Assembly (NCBI RefSeq): GCF_050624435.1
Contig: NC_134538.1
Span: 127,454,937-127,518,936, forward strand
Reading direction: 5' to 3'
Length of the DNA stretch: 64,000 bases
DNA from: Tenrec ecaudatus
Taxonomy: Eukaryota > Chordata > Mammalia > Afrosoricida > Tenrecidae
Shown in pieces: positions 22,553 to 35,169 of this stretch (positions are counted from its first letter, which is position 1; each line of letters begins with the position of its first letter). Both the position numbers and the translations under genes were made by a program. The notes under the pieces were generated by a model. The model had not been told where the DNA came from and did no database searches. It saw nothing but the letters and a program-made list of their open reading frames with translations.

Positions 22553-22967
22553 GCTCAGACTTCGGTTAGTTGTAAGGAACTGTTTCCAGTACTGGGTTCA
22601 TGAACTAGTCTGAGGCGGGCTCTGCTTTCGTTCACTTCTTGATGCATTCATTTCTAAACGGGTACCTTGGATTCTCAGTAGAGAGCTCCTGAGGGGACAA
22701 ATGGATGAATGAGCCAAAAGGCCTAAAGTAACCCAGTCTCTGAAAGACTAATTCTTGGACGGCAATGGGCCTCCAGGTCACCTTGGGCTTCTGAAGCCAC
22801 TGAAAGCAGAACTTCCAGCATCAGCGTCTTTCTGGCCGTCACATGAACACGGACCACGCCTACAGCTTCTTCAAGGCACCATCTCCAGGGGACATGAGCG
22901 CCTTTCCTTTCCTCTCCAACCCGGAGGAGACCCTTCCTAAATACTGCACCTCTCTTTACTGATGGCC

Positions 22968-23125
22968 AAGCTCACTGACATCGAGTCGACGCTGACTCAT
23001 TGCAACCCGCTGTGCATTTCCGATACTGTAACTGTGTAGGGGAGTAAGAAAATCTAGTCTTTCTCCAAGGAGCTGCTGGTGGTTTTGAACTGCTGACCCT
23101 GCGGATCAGCCTAATGCAGAACCAT
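22968..23125 (-). mobile_element. AfroSINE, antisense
   Basis: Starts actgacatcgagtcgacgct and includes gatactgtaactgtgtaggg and tggttttgaactgctgaccc. The 5' end is truncated. Confidence 0.9.
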
Positions 23126-23929
23126 ACACTCCTAACACAGGGACCTGAATTCTCTCCTGTCCCACTCTCTAACTTTCCAGCTTTCCTGGGTTTCCTTCTG
23201 AGAAGGAATAGAGCTATTGAAGTGTTCATCACAGGCTCGAATTACTTTGAAGCTGGCTCTTCCTTTGTTACCTTTTTGTTTATGAGCGTGATCGGAGCGT
23301 ACATGACAGAGCACTTTCACAGACCAGGTCAGTGCTCCGTGCGTCCTTCCAGTGATTCCCTCAGGCGCACAGACAGCGGTCTCTCAGCAAACGGCTTCCC
23401 TCTTGCTGCTCGCCAGGCCAGCGTGCAGGCTCTGCTTCTGATTTCTCCTCAGGATTATACTGCCTTTGTCGCCTGTGAAATCATTAACTGGTTGCTGGAA
23501 ATAGAGCTCACATTTAGGCCAGGCTGTCGCTGATATCTGAAAACGAAGGGGAAAGACAGTTGAAGAAATAGATCTGGATTTTACTGTGTCCTCTGGAAAG
23601 ATGTGTTTAAGGCGATGACCTGCGTTTCATTGACTGGGTAAAGCTAGTCATGTGTTCAGGTCAGAGCAAATTGTGGGCCACACTGTAAAGGAGAAGAGAA
23701 TGCCCTTACCTGTGCTTACTGGACACCTGGACACAGACCACCCAGAGGCCGTGGCTCAGACAGAACAAAGGCATCCGGTGTGGCTTCACATGAGGCAGGT
23801 TGTGTCCGTTCACCATGTTTGCTCAACTCAACTGTCTACTGAGTAAGCGATGACGAAAGTGGGCTACGTGCAAAGAAAGGTGGCCTCCGTCTTGGAGAGA
23901 GACGTACTGACAACTTGCCACCTGCGGGC

Positions 23930-24330
23930 ACTACTCCCTTCTTGCAGCAAGGAAAAGGGACTTGGAACACTTATTGATGAGGATCGAAGAGCACAGCTTT
24001 GGTATGGATGCTATCTCGACATAAAGACAACAAAAACTCTCCTACGTGGGCTAGTCAGCAACATCACGACAAACAGAGAAAAGACAGACGCTTCTTTTAC
24101 TTGGCACCACCACCAATGCCCAGAAATGAAACCATGCACACTGCATTGGGCAAATTTACTGCAAAAAAAAAAATTTTTTTTTCAGTGATACAGAGTATCC
24201 TTTTGAGGGCTCCGGTGTGCCTGTCGAAAGCCCTGGGGTTTTCAATTGCCTCAAAAAGCAGGGGAAAGCTGGAGAACGCACGAGGAAGACCAAAGAACAG
24301 ATGCCTTCTGAGTTCTATCTATTGAGCTGC
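23930..24330 (+). mobile_element. RTE LINE fragment, sense
   Basis: The stretch at 24005-24080 aligns with 12815-12890 of the larger RTE copy (both encode the region after the catalytic motif). 24260-24330 gives the later ggaaagctgg...aggaagaccaaag block. A run of A then T (24163-24183) sits between. Confidence 0.6.
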
Positions 24331-24480
24331 GTAGACACTGAGGTGCAAGCATGGGCTGGGAAGGAGAGAGGGGTCTTGTGGGAACTGCCCGCCAGCCAGA
24401 GAACTCACAAATCCATTTAGTTTTTTGAAGCCACCGACATGTGGCATTTGTTACAGCCGCACAGGGGAACTAAGGCAGTG
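24330..24480 (+). mobile_element. Possible MLT1-like LTR end
   Basis: The ending ttttttgaagccaccgacat, gtggcatttgttacagccgc and aactaaggcag resembles the 3' part of old mammalian MaLR LTRs as I remember them. No target duplication was found. Low confidence. Confidence 0.35.
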
Positions 24481-24859
24481 TGGATCCGGCACTTGGAGGG
24501 GGCGTGAGTAAGGAGCAAAGCTTCTCTACAATTGGCTTCTCACGATACCATCTGTGAGCAACCTCCACAGGAGGCTCCTGATAACGTGTGAACATGCTGT
24601 GACCTCCACGTCAGGGCCTGAAGGGTAAACAACCCTTTGCCAACTTACTCTCTTAAAATCGATGAAACGGAAAACTAGAGCAAGAGAGCTTTCCCGACGG
24701 TTACCTATCAGGCCACGTGGAGCCCCTCCCAGTGGGAACCGAAGCGCAGAGGACCGGTGTGCGGGTCCACGTGTCCTCTCTTCATGCCCATCTTTGACTT
24801 TCCAGTGTGAATGACCTGTTCCAGACTAATGCCCATCTCTTCTGTTCTAAAAGTCTATT

Positions 24860-25870
24860 TCTTAAAAGCAGTTTTCTTGGCATACAATTTGCAAACCATG
24901 CAATTCAGTAGTTCAATCTGATGAAGAGGAGCTGCACAATCATCACTTCAGTCCATTGTGGAACATTTTCTTTGTTCTCGTACTCATCAACATTAGCTCC
25001 CCGTTTCCCCAACGTCCCCTGCCATAGCCCCAACGAGCCATTACTCCAGTTACTGTCTCTATAGATTTACCTGTTGTGGGCTGCATATACCGAAAAACAA
25101 TGAAAGAAAACAAACATAAAACTAACAACAATAACGAAGTAAAACAGAGAAAAGCCTCAATTGCAAAGAAAATAGTGAAAAGGGAGAACAGACTGAAAAT
25201 CGGTCAAAAGTGAGGTGTTAAATTTTAACTGCCTCTGCAACAATCTACTTCCCAATGGATTCTGCACGATAACCAGGCTGTTCACATCCTGGGTCCATGG
25301 TCAGAGATGATCCACCAGAGCTTAATCCACGTGTACCCCCCCCACACACACACACCTTTTAAAAAACAGAAGCAATTCTCAAATGCAACAAAAGGGAGAT
25401 CAAATGATAAGATATTGCATTTTAACCACAGTACGTCTGCCACCATCAACTTTGAAATGCTCTGTCTAATAACAGGGCTCTTCACATCCCTCAACCACGA
25501 CCAGAGGGGACTCGCGGGAGGCTTAGTCCATGTGTGGGCCCTGCAGATGGAGTTCTTCCATAGTCTTCTGCAGCCCAGGTGTGCACAACTGAAGCTCTGA
25601 TATAATGTCCTCCTTTGGATTTGGATTGTGTTGGCTTACAGTGATTGACGGTGTAAGAGGAGTCAAACTGTCATTGCTGAATGACCCGGCAGAGCCACAC
25701 AGGAGTTTATCAGGACAGACACACCGTGGACTCTTCTCATTGGAACGATTTCCTTCTTTGATTTGCTGTGGGGACCTTCAATATTGGACTGGAATCCCGG
25801 ATGCTTTTTTGAGCCAGGACAACAGTAATCAGCAAAAGTTTGCACCATGCCAGATTATACTATGATTTGA
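24860..25870 (-). mobile_element. L1 3' UTR-like block with internal duplication, antisense
   Basis: Opens with ggcatacaatttgcaaacca and caattcagtagttcaatctg, typical of L1 3' UTR in reverse. It contains an imperfect direct duplication (25214-25325 and 25412-25535) sharing an ac-rich start, the gctgttcacatcc/gctcttcacatcc block and the cttaatccacgtgt/cttagtccatgtgt end. A short CA tract at 25341-25354 lies between the two units. Confidence 0.5.
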
Positions 25871-26267
25871 AAGAGAATAATTTTGCATATTTAACAGCCA
25901 TGGTATCTTACCATGCTACAGGAAGATGAAATGCAGGAAGTTTTTATGATTTAGTTCTCCGGGAAAAGGGGACTATGTTGGTGGACCTAACACCATCAAA
26001 TGCCTTTCAAAGGGATTTTTTTTTAAGGGATGTTTTAATAGTGAAAGCTTATACTGAGAAAATACTTAACTGAACTGAATTCTTATCTACTGGTTTTATG
26101 GTGCTGTTGCTTTGGAGTTTAAATGTAAGGTTTTAATGAGCACTCTCTGGAGAAGAGTTAAAGAGAAATCAATAGTGAGCATTGCAGAGAGATTACAAAT
26201 TTTCTTGGCTAGACTACCATTGGGTTAGCTATTATAACCCAGAACAGTTGCTCTTCATTCTTAGAAA

Positions 26268-26430
26268 CAAACTCATTGCCATTGAGTCAATGCTGACTCA
26301 CAGCAGCCCCTACAGGATAGGATAGACTGCCCTGTGGGTGTCTGAAACAGTAACTCTTCAGGAGAGTAGAAAGCCTCATCTTTCTCCCATGGAGTAGAGT
26401 GGCTGGTGGTCTCGAATTGCTGACCTTGAG
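26268..26430 (-). mobile_element. AfroSINE, antisense
   Basis: Runs from cattgccattgagtcaatgc through ggagagtagaaagcctcatc to cgaattgctgaccttgag. Confidence 0.9.
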
Positions 26431-26494
26431 TGGTCAGTAGGGTTCTACAGTTTGCCTCCAGGTCCCCACAAGAGGCTGCGTTGAGCCTCTTTGG

Positions 26495-26790
26495 TTCAAG
26501 TGGGTAAGAGCTCCACAGCTTAACAAAAGGTTGGCAATTCGAATCCATCCAGTGGATTCACAAGAGGAAGACCTGCTTCTGTAATGATTTCTATTGGTTT
26601 GGGGAGCGAGTCAGTTCCACCTCATAGCTCTCTTCTACACCGGAGCGGAACCCACGGTTTCCTAGACTGTAGTATTTATAGGGGGATGATGAGCATGCTT
26701 TTTCTCCCCAAGAGTCTCTGATGGGCTAGAACCACAGACCTTTCGGTTAGCCGCTACTCAGCTTTACTCATTGCCCCCTCAGGCCCCCAA
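26495..26790. mobile_element. Two AfroSINE remnants in opposite orientation
   Basis: A short sense 5' part (26495-26560, with agcttaacaaaaggttggca) is followed by an antisense copy (26600-26790) including cctagactgtagtatttata and cggttagccgctactcagc. Confidence 0.7.
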
Positions 26791-27029
26791 AAAGCCCTCT
26801 GGAGAGAAATCCGACCCGTGACATGAGGTCACGTGGAGTCCCAATCTACGTGGTGCCATCAGACAACAGCAACAACAAAAGGTTAAACGAAGATATGCAA
26901 ATTCCACCAGCCAGAAAGCAAGCACAGGAATCAGGCAAGCGTGCACCTCCAGGTTCCTTACAGCCTTGCTTCTTTAAGGCTTCTGCTTTACATCATCTCC
27001 TTAGTCTCCTCCTCAGATATTCCTATACA

Positions 27030-27400
27030 AGCATGTGTGTGGTCAGTTTCCACTGCGTCCATTCGGGCACATGGTGATCTCATCTGTGCAGAGTGGTTTT
27101 CAAGAAGCAGATAGCCAGGCCTGTTTTCCACGGTTCTTCTGGGAAGGTTTGAATTGCCAACTTTTTGACCAATATTGAGTGCTTAACTATTTCTGCCATC
27201 CAACCAAAAAACCAAATTCACTGAGATCTAGTCTATACTGACTCATAGGACAGGGTAGCACAGCCCCTGTAGATTTCCAAGACTGTAATTCTTTACGGGT
27301 GCCAACAGAGAAGTTTCTTCTGAGAAGTTGCTGATGGGTTTGGACTCACAACTGTTGAGGTTAGCAGTCCAGTGCTTAGCTGGCAGTGTCCCCAGGGATA
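27030..27400 (-). mobile_element. Two AfroSINE copies in tandem, antisense
   Basis: A worn copy (27030-27200) is followed by a clearer one (27205-27400) with gactgtaattctttacgggt and gttgaggttagcagtccagt. Confidence 0.75.
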
Positions 27401-27444
27401 GGGCCTTAGTTATTTCTATCTGGCCTATTGCCCAGAATTCATCT

Positions 27445-27635
27445 ACCAGTTTGTCACACTGTGGTGGCTTGTATGTCACTGTGGTGCTGGAAGCTGTGTC
27501 ACAGGGATCTCAAATACTAGTAGGGTCATTCCTGGTGGACAGGGAAGAACAGAGCTTCCAGATTAAAACAGACTAGGAAGAAGGACCCATCAGGCTCCAC
27601 TCCTACTAGATTAAGTGACAAGAACTACTGAAGAC
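27445..27635 (+). mobile_element. RTE LINE 5' region, sense
   Basis: Matches 10165-10325 at gtttgtcacactgtggtggc, ggtgctggaagctgtgtcac and agcttccagattaaaacaga. It is the 5' end of the same family. Confidence 0.8.
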
Positions 27636-28385
27636 AGTCTTTTTTGGGGGGATCATTTTATTGGGGTCTAAATCCATGCATCCATTATGTCAAGCATATT
27701 TGTACATATGTCATCACCATCCTTTAAAAACATTTTCTTTCTACTTTAGCCCTTGATATCAGCTCCTCATTTTTACCTCCCTCTCCCACCCTCATGAACT
27801 CTTGATAAATTATAAATTATTATTATTTTCATATCTTATACCATCTGCTTTCTCCCTTCACCCATGTTTCTGTTGCTTGTCACTCTAGGTGGGGTTGGGG
27901 GGGGGTTATACATTGATCATTGTAATCAGTTCCCCCTTTGTTCCCCCACTTTCCCCCTACCCTCATAGTATCACTACTCCCATTATTATTCCTGAGGGGT
28001 TTATGTGTCCTGGATTCTGTGTGTTGAGACCTCTTACCTGTACCAGTGCACATGCGCTGGTCTAGCCGGATTTGTAAGGTAGAACTGGGGTCGTGATAGG
28101 GAGAGGGGGGGAGGCATTAAAGAACTAGAGGAATGCTGTACATTTCCTCAGTGCTACGCTGCACCCTGCGACCTCATCCCTTCCTTGTGAGGTGATGTCC
28201 AATTGTCTACGGATGACAAACAGATATGATTGTTTTGGGTCTTCTGATACCCGACCCTGTCAATTCTTCCATGGGGGCTTTGTTGCTTCCCAGCTAGATG
28301 GCCACTTGTTTATCTGCAAGCCTTTAAGACCCCAGGCACTATATCTTTGAATAGCAGGGCACATCAGCTTTCCTGAAGACAGTTT
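27635..28385 (-). mobile_element. L1 3' UTR, antisense, about 750 bp
   Basis: Reverse complement of the L1 tail at 63270-64000. The shared order is ttcatatcttata, ggggttatacattgatca, atcctgg block, ggtctagccggatttgtaag, then ctttaagaccccaggcacta. Well preserved. Confidence 0.85.
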
Positions 28386-28459
28386 TTATCACATCTTGCT
28401 CTTGCTAAGAAAACTTATAAGAGTTCTCCTTGCTCAAAGAATAAAATTCCATGTTCTTA

Positions 28460-28628
28460 GATGCTTTCAACGAGATGGACTGACACAGTGGCTGCATCCA
28501 TGGATTCAGACATAGGGACACTTGTGAGGATGGCAAAGGACCATACAGTTTCGTTCTGTTGTGCATGTGCACAGGGTTGCCGGGGGGCCAGAACGGACTC
28601 GGTGACACCTAACAACAACAGCAGTAGC
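28460..28628 (+). mobile_element. RTE LINE 3' terminus, sense
   Basis: Contains gagatggactgacacagtgg, ttgtgaggatggcaaaggac, gttctgttgtgcatgtgcac and the terminal cacctaacaacaacagcag simple tail. This is the true 3' end of the RTE family. Confidence 0.88.
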
Positions 28629-28629
28629 T

Positions 28630-29290
28630 AGAGAGGGAGTTGCCAACAAGTTGACTCCAACTGATGGTGACTTTGCATATAACAGAATGGGATGTTGCAC
28701 AATCCTGAGTTGCCCTCACAATCATAGAACATTGCGAAACAATTGTACCAATCCAGCTCCCTCACCCGCACTGGCCTTAGATTCACCAGACACAATGGCC
28801 TCCTCCTAAATAGAGCCCTCCTGCTAATGAGTCCAAAGCAAGTGAGTAGAACAGTGTTCTGCTAGGATCTGTCAGGTTTCCACAGATAATTTTTAGAAGT
28901 AGATTACTAGGCCTTTCTTCCTAGTCTTTCTTCAGCTCTGCTGAAACTTGTCCACCAGAAATAACCCTAGTGGTATTTAAACTACCAATGGCCCAGTATC
29001 CAGTTCCAGTATCACAACAATATACAAACTATCACAGTATGACAAACTGACAGATGACTTCCTTAGTTAAAAAAAGCCCAACTGGCTGATACATTGATCT
29101 AACTCATAGGGACCATATATAGGGTCTCCAAAGCTTTATAAATCTTTATGAGAGTAAACAGCCTCGTTTTTCTCCTGAGGAGAGCTGGTGGGGTTGAACC
29201 AGAAACCCTGGGGTTAGCAGTCCAGTGCTTACTGGAGCCCTTGGTATTCTTAGTAGGAGGCCCTATATTCTTTCCCGGTCCTGCTTCCCA
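28630..29290 (-). mobile_element. AfroSINE cluster, antisense
   Basis: A variant-type copy (28630-29000, with acagataatttttagaagta and gatctgtcaggtttcc) is followed by a standard copy (29072-29290, with aatctttatgagagtaaaca and ggggttgaaccagaaaccct). Confidence 0.75.
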
Positions 29291-30277
29291 GCTCCACTGT
29301 GAAAACACCAGCCCTGTTTCTCCCCTCAGCTTTTGCTTCTGACTTCCTCTGGCTACACTTCCATTTCACCTCATCTGCCAATGGGAATCTTTATTCTTTT
29401 CAAACCTGATTAACATTAATCTGTGGCTAGCCTGTCCTTTGGGATCACTCATGGTTCTGAAGTCCTAACACACGTACTGCCTGCCCATGTCCGATAGTAC
29501 TGCCCCCTACAGTTCTCATCCTGAGTGGTCTATGCAAAAACATTAGCCATAATGAAATTGCTGGAGGGCCGGGACACTGACGTTTCTCTTCTGATATCAC
29601 CTTAGCATGCCCACGTGGCTGTGTTATACACAAGGGCGGGCACCATTGATGGGCTAAGGGCAAGAGCTTCAAAGCTGGATGCCCTTGAGTTTGAAACCAA
29701 GCCTTACCCCCTGCTAATTGTATGACTTTGGACAAGTCTCTCGCCCCTCACGGTTTCCCACAGCGGGAAAGCAGAGATGAAATGTGGAGAGTGGAAGGAG
29801 AACATGTGTGTGAGGTGCTAAGCACCCGACAATCACTAAACGGAAGTCACTGCTCATGCCTGTTCATAGCAGCGGCAGCCTTGTGAGAACACAATAAATA
29901 TTTGTTAGATGAATTGCTCACCAAAAGAAGCCCCTTGTGCGGCCATCAAGTCAGGGGAGGAGGGGAGTTAAGTTATTCACTTTATCTACCTTTTCAATCC
30001 CTCCTTTATCTCAATCCTATCTTGGACATCCTCCCCGTCCCACCCCCACCCCCATGGACTCACATCATCAAACCTCAAACCGACGCCCAGTAGTGACCCT
30101 ACAAGACACAGCAGACCTGCCCTGTGGCGTGTCCAAAAAGGGCAACCTTTACGCCAGCAGCCCCCCCCCCCCATGCCCTCGCCTTTGAAACCAGCCTTCT
30201 TTCTTCCGACGCTCAGGCTGGCTGGCTCGTCACCACTCACCCTACATGACACATGGGATAGTATTGAGTGAGACACA

Positions 30278-30475
30278 TTGCAGTGGGGTTGACTGTGACT
30301 CCTGGCGACCCTGCGCATGTCAGCGGAGAACGGGCTCTACCGGTTTTCAACGGTGGAGCCTGGCGAGGAGATGGCCAGTCCTCTCTTGGAGACATGTCCG
30401 GGTAGACGGGAACCTCCAGCCTTAGCTTTAGCAGCTGAATTCATTAACTGTTTGCATCACTCAGGGACTCCGATG
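30278..30475 (-). mobile_element. AfroSINE variant, antisense
   Basis: From cagtggggttgactgtgact to catcactcagggactcc, including ttttcaacggtggagcctgg. Confidence 0.8.
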
Positions 30476-30869
30476 ATTTTAGATCATCATTTTCCCCCCA
30501 TGTTTTTGTAAACTTTCTCTTGTGAATCAGGTCAGAGCTTACAGAGCAGAACAGCAGTTTTCCGTCACACGATTCAGACACATTTCGTTCCCACCCTGTC
30601 CCCTGTGTTTCTCCTTCCCTTCCTCCTTCCTCCCTAGCCCTCCGACCTTGCTCCCTGGGGTTTGCCCTTTTGATGACTGTAATTCAGTGAAGTACTGAGT
30701 TGACCCCTAAGAGTCTTAGAAGTCCCATCTGTCTCTAAGTGACTAGTACGCTTGATCTCCTTTGACTGTCATGTTTTCTTACTTAAAACAATAACAACTA
30801 ACTACTGTATGGCCTAGATATGAATACCAATATTCTAGACATAAACTAGTTTCATTTCAATTCCATGCA

Positions 30870-31240
30870 CCCTCACGGGGCTCATAAATACTGCCCGCTC
30901 CCAGGAGGGTGGAGGGAAAGTAGGGTCGAAAGGGGGAACTGATTATAGGGATCCACATATAACCTCCTCCCTGGGGGATGGACAACAGGAAAGTGGGTGA
31001 AGGGAGATGTCAGACAGTGTAAGAAATGACAAAAATAATAATTTATAAATTATGAAGGGTTCATGAGGGAGGGGGGAGCAGGGAGGGAGGGGGAAAATGA
31101 GGAGCTGATGCCAGGGGCTTACATGGACAGCAAATGTTTTGAGAATGATGAGGGAATGAATGTGCAGGTGTGCTTTACACAATTGATGTATGTATGGATT
31201 GTGATAAGAGTTGTATGAGCCCCTAATAAAACAAAACAAC
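30870..31240 (+). mobile_element. L1 3' end, sense, with AATAAA
   Basis: Carries aggagggtggagggaaagta, gggatccacatataacctcc, aagggttcatgagggagg and the terminal gagcccctaataaaacaaaa. It is an almost exact counterpart of 63720-64000. Confidence 0.9.
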
Positions 31241-31398
31241 CCTCCCCGCCCCCTCCTGCTCCAGGCTCTGATAGAGAAGGTCATTCCCGCCGCCCGCATA
31301 ACAGTCATGAGAGCGAGCCTGGAATGCATTTCCTTATCTGTGCAATGCCCACCTGCAGACGCAACGTCACACGTCTTCTCTTTTTGAAGAACTCCCGA

Positions 31399-31399
<1 letters not shown>

Positions 31400-31453
<54 letters not shown>
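31400..31453. repeat. (CA)n microsatellite, about 26 units
   Basis: Longest uninterrupted CA tract in the window. Confidence 0.98.
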
Positions 31454-31454
<1 letters not shown>

Positions 31455-32223
31455 ATTTTACCATATTTTTCTCCATGTTCCTGTCATGGCTGGAGGCCTT
31501 AAGCCTGGGAACCTTAGAGAAATCTCAACAAGTATTTCAGTATTTTCTCTAATTGTTACCTAGATGATTGCCTGCTCCTCTCACAGCTTTAGAAACACCC
31601 TTTTCGGGCAAAACCTCTCGTGGCCTCGTGGCTTGTAGGACACGAAGGAGAGGGTTCAGTAGCATTTGCAATCACCCAGTCCTGTGACCCTCACCGACTC
31701 CACTCAGAAGTGCTGGGATGAGCGGGGCTTACACCAGGAGGCCGGGGCGCACGGTCTACACTGCTCTGCTCCCTAGGTTCCTACTCTGTGTCAGGAATTG
31801 TGCTAGGCACTAGTGCAACAGTCGTGAGCCTGTGCACCCTGCCCTCATCCGGTTTCTGTTCATGGGGAGACAGACCCATGAATCCCCAGTAAACACATTT
31901 CCTCTGATTGATGCCTTCAAGGGCAAACGGGGTGGGGGGGTGTCTGTCCTATCACAATGCCATCCGGGCCGCAATTCTGTCCTACAGCACCAGGTCCCAG
32001 GCTCTGGGCTGGTCTCAAGAGGATTCAAAGAGAGACCCAACCCAGATTCTGCGCTCAAGGAGCTGTACCATCTGTGGTTCCACCAAGTAATAAGCCCTCC
32101 TTGCACCTACGCGTGGGAACAAAGATATTAGTAGGTCTCTTGCCCCTGATCTCAAGTGTGCCATCTGTGTTTCCCGCGGCTGTATCGACCGAAGTCTGTA
32201 AGGAGAGTGAGTGAAATACGAAC

Positions 32224-32377
32224 CAACGATGCCAGCCCCGGGACTGGTGTGGCTTCCTCGGCCTCATAGAGATAGATGTTCAAGGCTGGAAAGAAGCAGC
32301 CAGGGGCTGGCTCCCTGCAGCAGCGGCCAGTGATGTGGCGGGGGGGACATTCACACTGCCCATCCTCCGGGGAACAC
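32224..32377 (-). pseudogene. LAMB4: LAMB4 exon: end of LE module and start of L4 domain, open
   Basis: The 154-nt exon is open for 51 codons: CSPEDGQCECPPRHITGRCC, then REPAPGCFFPALNIYLYEAE and EATPVPGLASL. It carries the LE-to-L4 transition with the EAEEAT motif of beta chains. There is one residue more than I remember in human (CPPRH against CRPH), inside a run of seven C. The acceptor is tttgctccctcag. The donor TTG|GTTCGT is weak at position +3. No disabling lesion is visible. Confidence 0.92.
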
Positions 32378-32604
32378 CTGAGGGAGCAAAAGAACCACTG
32401 TGGACCCAGGAAGAAACAAGAGTGGACTACTCAAGATACAAGGTCTGCATGGGCTTACTTACTCACCTGTGGCTAACGCTTTCAGTTTCCCACCACATCA
32501 GACATTCTGCTTCTATTATGGCTGGCACGTCCCCGCCAACCCCACAGGATCTTCCTGCAGAATCAGAGCCCCTTCAGCTGAACGATCGCTGACAGGGACT
32601 GAGG

Positions 32605-32830
32605 TGTCCTGGTGGCATCCTGGTCATGCATTCAGCTGCCAGTCACAAGGTCAGCAGTTCACAACCACCGGCGGCTCCCCACCCGCCCCTCACCCCACCC
32701 CGAGATTGAATGCTGAGGCTGCCTACGCCTATAAAGAGTTATAGTTCACACGGACTACTCACGATTTTAGAAGCTGCCCTGTCTTACAGGGTTGCTGTGG
32801 GTTGGCGTCCACTCAATGGCAGTGAGATTT
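32605..32830 (+). mobile_element. AfroSINE, sense
   Basis: gtcacaaggtcagcagttca, tataaagagttatagttcac and cttacagggttgctgtgggt, ending in a T run. A C-rich insertion at 32675-32700 interrupts it. Confidence 0.88.
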
Positions 32831-34956
32831 TTTTTTGTTTGGACAGGGACAGAGTGCCCAGTAAGCAAGTTTCACATGTGAACATGTTCACTACAGATTA
32901 GTAAGTAAGCACAAATAAACCCAGGCTGACCTTATTTATTAATTAATCCAGGCCTGGGCAGGAGGGAGAAGGGGTAAGGGTTAAGATGAGGAGGTGGAGT
33001 GCTGACCTCAGTGCTCAGTGAGGCTGAACCAATTCTCAGAAGGACCATCTTTCTACGAAAGGATGCTGAGAGGCCTTGGGCTACACAGGTCTGCCATTGA
33101 GAAATGGAATGCCGGCTTTGGGAACTGACGTAGCCACTTCCCTCGGCAGCTCTCTGACTCTGCTCTGAAAAACCGGGACTGGTGAGGGTATGGCAGCAGA
33201 CTGAAGTCCTTGGTAGGCGAGTCACGTGTTTTCCAGCAGCTACACACTTCAGTGTCTCTGGCTGGTGCAAACGTTTGGTGACTAACTGGAAGGCTAGAGC
33301 TTTGATTTACCCAGACACCTCTTGGAAGAGAGGCCTGACGATCTACTTGGGGTGCGGGGTGGGGTGATCAGCCATTAAAAGTCCTATGGGATACAGTTCA
33401 CCTTTGGATTGCTGGCCTCAGCCTTGGGAAGAGCTGAAGTCAAATGAACCCACGGGGCGTAGTTACTGTCTCCAGATCTTTGCTTATCAGTGCTCTTTGG
33501 TGCGGAACAAAACCTCTCACCCATGCAGAGGGCAACTCAGAGTGCTCCTATGCGGAACTCACTGGACTGGCTTACAGGTTAGAATATGCCCCTCCCATGT
33601 CACAGTCACAGGGCGAACCCCCCAGGCCCCAGTATCCCACCTGTGACGAGAACGTACTGTGAGTGCTTGTCGGTCTGAAGGACAACAGCGAAGTCACCAC
33701 CCCTGAACTGACGCACATCAAATAGCCAAACCAGCTCAACAATCACTTGGGAGCTTTTCCGGTCTCCACTAATGGTGATGGACTCCCACCCCCAGGACCT
33801 GATCGGAAGGGGCCAGGAGAGCTGTCTGTGCAGATGTCACACCGGCAGAGCCGATGATATCCTCAAGCAGGGTTGTTTAAGGTTGTCTGACGGGAAGTTC
33901 TTCTCCCAGTGGGTTTCCAACTGCTTTTATAAAACTGACCGGTTCTCTTACCACAAAAATCCCTGAGATTTCACTGAAATAATTTTGGGGAGAAAAATCA
34001 CTTAAGCGGATTTTGACATTTTATATGAATATCACAGAATAGCAGAGTTCTTTGTTATTAAACTAGTTGTTTTGACATCATGGGGCCCCAGCTGGAGAAT
34101 CAGCTCCGTTGTTGGAGATGTTTTCCAATCATTGCAACATCCTGACCTTTATTCAATATGAACAGCTGGTGACTATAAACAACTATTCCCTCCCAATCCA
34201 GTTTGATATTACTTAGTATAACATGCTCAAGAAAGACTTCCCCCCTTAAATTTCAAGTTAACCAGATAAAATTTAGATTTTAATGGGCACAAAACTATTA
34301 TTTGGGATTGTTGTATGAAATTATCCATTTTTTTGTTATCTCCATAAAATTTTACTCACAATGATTCATTTTGAACATTTAAATGTGATGCAATCAGTTA
34401 CCAAATGTTATAAAGAATTCCTTTTTTCTTTCTCCTTTCCAAAAACCAAACTTGAGTGGGAAAAAGGTAACAGGAACTCTTTTATTCGGGATGTGGTTGA
34501 GAAAACTCCCTGGAGGCCATGGTCATGTTGGGGCAGGTTCGAGACACCCTGATTGATGTGGATGTGGCAGTCCTGGCAGATGCTCTCAACTCGGCCAGGA
34601 GGGACAGAGTCCCCTTGGGCTGCCCAAGCCCATTCATTTCCTCCTGCCAACACAAACAAGTCTGCACACTGCACACGGGACAATTAACATGCCGATGGGA
34701 AAATCACGAGGATGAGTAAAATTCCGGAAGAGTAGAAGTCAGTCCAGTCACAAGAGGGTCCACAGTAGGATCCCACTGGGAAGAGATATCTAGAATAGAG
34801 ATGTGTTGGAGACCAACGCTCACTAGGGGATAGTGAGCTGCTGATAAGGGAGGGTGATATAATTTGGGGGTGGATAAGGATGATGGTTGAACACAATGAA
34901 CATAAGGAATGTTACTGAATTGTGTATGTGACGATTGTTGAAATCCCAGATATTTT

Positions 34957-35002
<46 letters not shown>
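34957..35002. repeat. (AC)n microsatellite
   Basis: About 22 units. Confidence 0.97.
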
Positions 35003-35003
<1 letters not shown>

Positions 35004-35169
35004 CCTGGACTCTGGAATGATCAGCTTCAGGGTCTGCGTCGATCCTGTTAATCACCTACCTGTGCATTCCTCTTGGAGCTGCGCACAGGTCCAAGCTCTT
35101 GCCAGGGTTGCCCTGCTGTTTGGAGAGCCAGCCCACTCTCTCTCTCTTCTTTATGTAAAACTTCTAGAG

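Larger units (their letters stand above)
20311..32223. other. LAMB4 intron of 11.9 kb
   Basis: Repeat-rich between about 21.4 and 31.5 kb. 20311-21420, 21515-22005, 23130-23920, 24485-24855, 25875-26260, 29300-30270, 30480-30860 and 31455-32220 contain nothing I can identify. Short open frames there lack homology, start context or conserved motifs. Confidence 0.55.

Noticed and set aside
30943..31476. 177-codon minus-strand open frame with a Cys-Val repeat
   Set aside because: The repeat is the translated CA microsatellite and the rest is antisense L1 3' UTR.
34519..34719. Possible ribosomal protein S15a retrocopy from the stretch gtcctggcagatgctctcaa
   Set aside because: The 20-base match to what I remember of RPS15A does not extend on either side, so it is probably coincidence.
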